NCBI GenBank assembly: GCA_963720695.1
Contig: CAVRGG010000001.1
Location: forward strand, 806,001-870,000
Source: UBA668 sp963720695
GTDB taxonomy: Bacteria > Actinomycetota > Acidimicrobiia > Acidimicrobiales > Ilumatobacteraceae
Direction: 5' to 3'
Length of the DNA stretch: 64,000 nt
The position numbers were made by a program, and so were the translations under genes. Numbering within the stretch: position 1 is the stretch's first letter; every line of letters starts with the position of its first letter. This document shows, in pieces, positions 61,544-64,000 of the stretch. The notes beneath the pieces were generated by a model. That model was given only the letters and a program-made list of their open reading frames with translations. It did not search any database and was not told the origin of the DNA.

Positions 61544-62371
61544 GTGGACGCCGACGAGAAGGACTACCGCCGCATCAACCTCGCCAACTGGAACAGCCGC
61601 GTCCCGGTGCACGAGGTCGGCTACAGGTTGCACGAGCACGTCGAGGACCCGTCGCACCTCTCCGACGTCGTCCGCTTCGACGTGCCGCGCCTGGGCGACG
61701 TCGCCGGGTTGGAAGGCGTCCACCTGCAGTGCCACCTCGGGACCGACACCGTGTCGCTGGCCCGGCTCGGCGCCCGCATGACCGGGCTCGACTTCTCGGC
61801 GCCGGCGTTGGCGGTGGCGTCACGGTTGGCGGCCGACTGCGGCGAGACGATCGAGTTCGTCGAGAGCGACGTGTACGGCGCGGTCGAGGTGTTGGGCGCG
61901 GAGCGCTTCGACTTCGTCTACACCGGGATCGGTGCGCTGTGCTGGCTGCCCGACGTCGGCCGCTGGGCGCAGGTGGTCGCGTCGCTCCTGCGCCCGGGCG
62001 GGTTCCTGTTCATCCGTGAAGGGCACCCAGTGCTGTGGGCACTCGGCGATCCGCGCCCCGACGAGGTCGTGTCGATCGAGTACCCCTACTTCGAGTCCGA
62101 GGGCACGGTGTTCGTGGAGGCCACCTCGTACGTCGGTGACGAGGGTGCGCTCACGTCACCCACGATCGTGCACTTCAACCACGGCCTCGCGGAGATCTTC
62201 AACGCCCTCTGGTCGGCGGGGCTCACCATCACATTGTTCGAGGAGCACGACTCCGTCCCGTGGAACCCACTGGGCACGGCGATGGTCGAGGACGAGAGGG
62301 GCGAGTTCCGTCTGCGGGAGCGGCCCGACCGGATGCCGTTCACCTACACGCTGCGAGCGCAGAAGCAGTGA
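61544..62371 (+). CDS. SAM-dependent methyltransferase
   Basis: A class I methyltransferase of 275 residues. Motif I is LQCHLGTDTVSLARLGARMTGLDFS, followed by FDFVYTGIGALCWLPDV and LRPGGFLFIRE. Start GTG 61544 follows GAGGCT and seven bases; the divergent nitroreductase starts 37 bases away. Substrate unknown. Confidence 0.87.
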   Translation: MDADEKDYRRINLANWNSRVPVHEVGYRLHEHVEDPSHLSDVVRFDVPRLGDVAGLEGVHLQCHLGTDTVSLARLGARMTGLDFSAPALAVASRLAADCGETIEFVESDVYGAVEVLGAERFDFVYTGIGALCWLPDVGRWAQVVASLLRPGGFLFIREGHPVLWALGDPRPDEVVSIEYPYFESEGTVFVEATSYVGDEGALTSPTIVHFNHGLAEIFNALWSAGLTITLFEEHDSVPWNPLGTAMVEDERGEFRLRERPDRMPFTYTLRAQKQ

Positions 62372-62389
62372 CCTGACAAACTCGCGGCC

Positions 62390-63202
62390 ATGTCAGAGGA
62401 CCGCGTCTCCATCACCATCACCGACGGCATCGCCGATGTGCGCATGACTCGATCGGACAAGCGCAACGCGCTCGACAATCCGATGTTCGTCGCCCTCGCC
62501 GAAGCGGGGGAACGATTGAAGACCGAGCCGGGTGTGCGAGTCGTCGTCCTCAGCGGTGAGGGTTCGTCGTTCTGCGCGGGCCTCGACTTCGCGACGATGT
62601 CCGCGATCGCCGGCGGGGGAGAACGGCCAGCGGCCGGCAACCCCGGTGAGATGAAAGAGGGCCGCATCACCCATCTCGGCCAGCAGGTGTGCTGGGTGTG
62701 GCAGGAGGTGCCGGTCCCCGTGATCGCCGCGGTGCACGGTCACGCGCTCGGTGGCGGCATCCAGATCGCCCTCGGTGCCGACATCCGCATCGTGCACCCC
62801 GACACCCAGCTCAGCGTGCGCGAGGTGCACTGGGGTCTCGTGCCCGACATGACCGGCACGTTCATGCTCTCCCAGCTCGTCGGTGCCGACGTGGCCAAGG
62901 AGTTGGTCTTCACCGCCCGCGTGTTCGACGGCCGCGAGGCCAAGGAGCTCGGCCTCGCCACCCGCCTCAGCGAGACGCCCTACGACGATGCGATGGCGCT
63001 CGCCCGCGAGATCGCCGGCCGCAGCCCTGAGGCTGTCCGTGGCGCGAAGCAACTGCTCAACGGGCTGCTCAACCAGGGCGCCGCCGAGCAGTTCGCGGCC
63101 GAACGGACCCGCATCGGTGCGCTCATCGGGCGCCAGAACCAGATGGAGGCCGTGATGTCCAACTTCGAGAAGCGGCCCGCGAACTTCGAGGACCCGAGCT
63201 GA
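62390..63202 (+). CDS. Enoyl-CoA hydratase/isomerase family protein (crotonase)
   Basis: A 270-residue crotonase. The oxyanion-hole segments are SSFCAGLDF and HGHALGGGIQIALGADIRI. The Glu used by hydratases is in VREVHWGLVPDMTG, where one acidic residue (E/D) is present. The insertion around 85-100 (NPGEMKEGRITHLGQQ) is typical of the isomerase-like group. Probably acts in acyl-CoA degradation. CAAACT lies seven bases before the ATG. Confidence 0.9.
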   Translation: MSEDRVSITITDGIADVRMTRSDKRNALDNPMFVALAEAGERLKTEPGVRVVVLSGEGSSFCAGLDFATMSAIAGGGERPAAGNPGEMKEGRITHLGQQVCWVWQEVPVPVIAAVHGHALGGGIQIALGADIRIVHPDTQLSVREVHWGLVPDMTGTFMLSQLVGADVAKELVFTARVFDGREAKELGLATRLSETPYDDAMALAREIAGRSPEAVRGAKQLLNGLLNQGAAEQFAAERTRIGALIGRQNQMEAVMSNFEKRPANFEDPS

Positions 63203-63209
63203 GGCCGCG

Positions 63210-64000
63210 ATGAGCGTCGATCCCGATCAACTCAAGCTCTACTCGTACCAACTGTTCACCAAGCTCGACGGCGCGGTCACAGCAGGGATGATCCACCTCG
63301 GTGACCAGCTCGGCCTGTATCGGGCGATGCGCGAGGCGGATCGTCCCGTCACGACCGCCGAGCTCGCCGAGATGACCGGCACCATCGAGCGCTGGGTGCG
63401 CGAGTGGGCCTACAACCAGGCGGCCTCGAAGATGATCGAGGCACAGCCCGATGGAAGGTTCTCGCTGTCGCCGGAGGCCGCGGTCGTGCTCGCCGACCCC
63501 GATCACCCTGCGTTCGGCATGGGCATGTTCCACCGCCTGCCCCAGACGATGAAGGCCCTCGAGCACGTTCGCGACAGCTTCCGCACGGGCGTCGGGCACG
63601 ACTACGACAGCCACGGGCCCGAGGGAGCGGTCGGCATCGAACGCAGCTTCGAGCCGTGGAACCGCGCCTTCCTGATCCCGACGGTGCTTCCGGCACTCGA
63701 CGGAGTGGTCGAGAAGCTCATCGCGGGCGCGGCCGTTGCCGATGTCGGCTGCGGCGCAGGCAGTGCGGTGCTGCTCATGGCGGCGACCTACCCGGCCAGC
63801 ACGTTCACCGGGTACGACATCAGCCAGCACGCCCTCGACCGGGCGCGCACCAAGCTCGACGCCAGCGGCCTCACCAACGCGTCGTTCCACGACCCGCGAC
63901 ATCAAGGTCTCCCCGGGGATGCGTCGCTCGATCTCGTGTGCACGTTCGACTGCATTCACGACATGGCCCATCCGCAGGAGGTCATCGAGGCGATCCGCGC
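63210..64000 (+). CDS. SAM-dependent methyltransferase with winged-helix N-terminus (3' partial)
   Basis: Frame open from ATG 63210 to the window end, 263 codons without a stop. Residues about 1-100 form a winged-helix-like dimerisation region (LGLYRAMREADRPVTTAELAEMTG). A Rossmann methyltransferase domain follows, with VADVGCGAGSAVLLM (motif I), FTGYDISQHALDRAR and LVCTFDCIHDMAHP. It resembles the mycobacterial Rv2258c-like family. The C-terminal end lies beyond the window. Confidence 0.88.
   Translation, partial: MSVDPDQLKLYSYQLFTKLDGAVTAGMIHLGDQLGLYRAMREADRPVTTAELAEMTGTIERWVREWAYNQAASKMIEAQPDGRFSLSPEAAVVLADPDHPAFGMGMFHRLPQTMKALEHVRDSFRTGVGHDYDSHGPEGAVGIERSFEPWNRAFLIPTVLPALDGVVEKLIAGAAVADVGCGAGSAVLLMAATYPASTFTGYDISQHALDRARTKLDASGLTNASFHDPRHQGLPGDASLDLVCTFDCIHDMAHPQEVIEAIR

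Noticed and set aside
1..64000. Insertion sequences, prophage, integrases, toxin-antitoxin or defence genes
   Set aside because: Looked for transposase, integrase, restriction and Cas motifs and long terminal repeats; none was recognised. Gene content is chromosomal core and metabolic.

Overview
The window is high-GC actinobacterial chromosome with no mobile elements, rRNA, tRNA or CRISPR visible. Its gene content and order resemble the Acidimicrobiia (Ilumatobacter-like) branch: an actinobacterial dcw cluster continuing into sepF-divIVA-ileS-dksA/H1-lspA-rluD-dnaE; mycothiol (mshC-type ligase) and F420 (npdG, LLM oxidoreductase) markers; a Bpa-type proteasome activator; an InhA-like FabI; and a T-box in front of ileS. 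Taxonomy is inferred from synteny and protein motifs only.

Layout. 1-14.6 kb: cell-wall and division genes ftsI(partial)-murE-mraY-murD-ftsW-murG-murC-murB-ftsQ, then ftsZ-pgeF-yggS-sepF. Most starts overlap the previous stop by 4 bases. murF is absent from its usual place between murE and mraY. Five genes between 2.9 and 8.4 kb carry nine same-direction (+1) frame breaks, each repairable by deleting one base, which looks like sequence error rather than gene decay. 14.6-27.6 kb: divIVA, a T-box leader plus ileS, a DUF167 gene, a histone-H1-like/DksA-like protein, lspA, rluD, an Rrf2 regulator, a phosphodiesterase, bpa and dnaE. 27.6-37.3 kb: an unknown protein, a nitroreductase, a DUF35/thiolase pair, two lipoproteins, a DUF255 thioredoxin-domain protein, fabI, npdG, mshC and an acyltransferase. 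37.3-42.4 kb: thrS, a RIO kinase with an upstream leader peptide, a HIT protein, a GNAT protein and a quinone oxidoreductase. 42.4-47.6 kb: a response regulator-histidine kinase-membrane molybdoenzyme operon, divergent from a Met-rich repeat lipoprotein, a TlpA-like thioredoxin and a CcdA-like protein. 47.5-64 kb: gltA, an acyl-CoA carboxylase beta-like protein, a LysR regulator, a probable small RNA with three CCCCC-loop hairpins, a HAD-acyltransferase fusion, membrane and lipid enzymes, an F420-type oxidoreductase, DinB, acylphosphatase, nitroreductase, aconitase with a divergent GntR regulator, a ComB-like protein, methyltransferases and a crotonase.

The most interesting items are three. 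(1) The 42-47.6 kb locus combines a two-component system, a sulfite-oxidase-fold molybdoenzyme, a secreted Met-rich repeat protein and thiol-redox partners, and fits a methionine-sulfoxide scavenging and repair system. (2) A putative sRNA at about 51257-51380 has three hairpins, each with a U-CCCCC-A loop. (3) A recurrent TANNNT-N6/7-ATG/GTG arrangement in front of many genes points to widespread leaderless transcription. No computation or database search was run; function calls rest on motifs read by eye.
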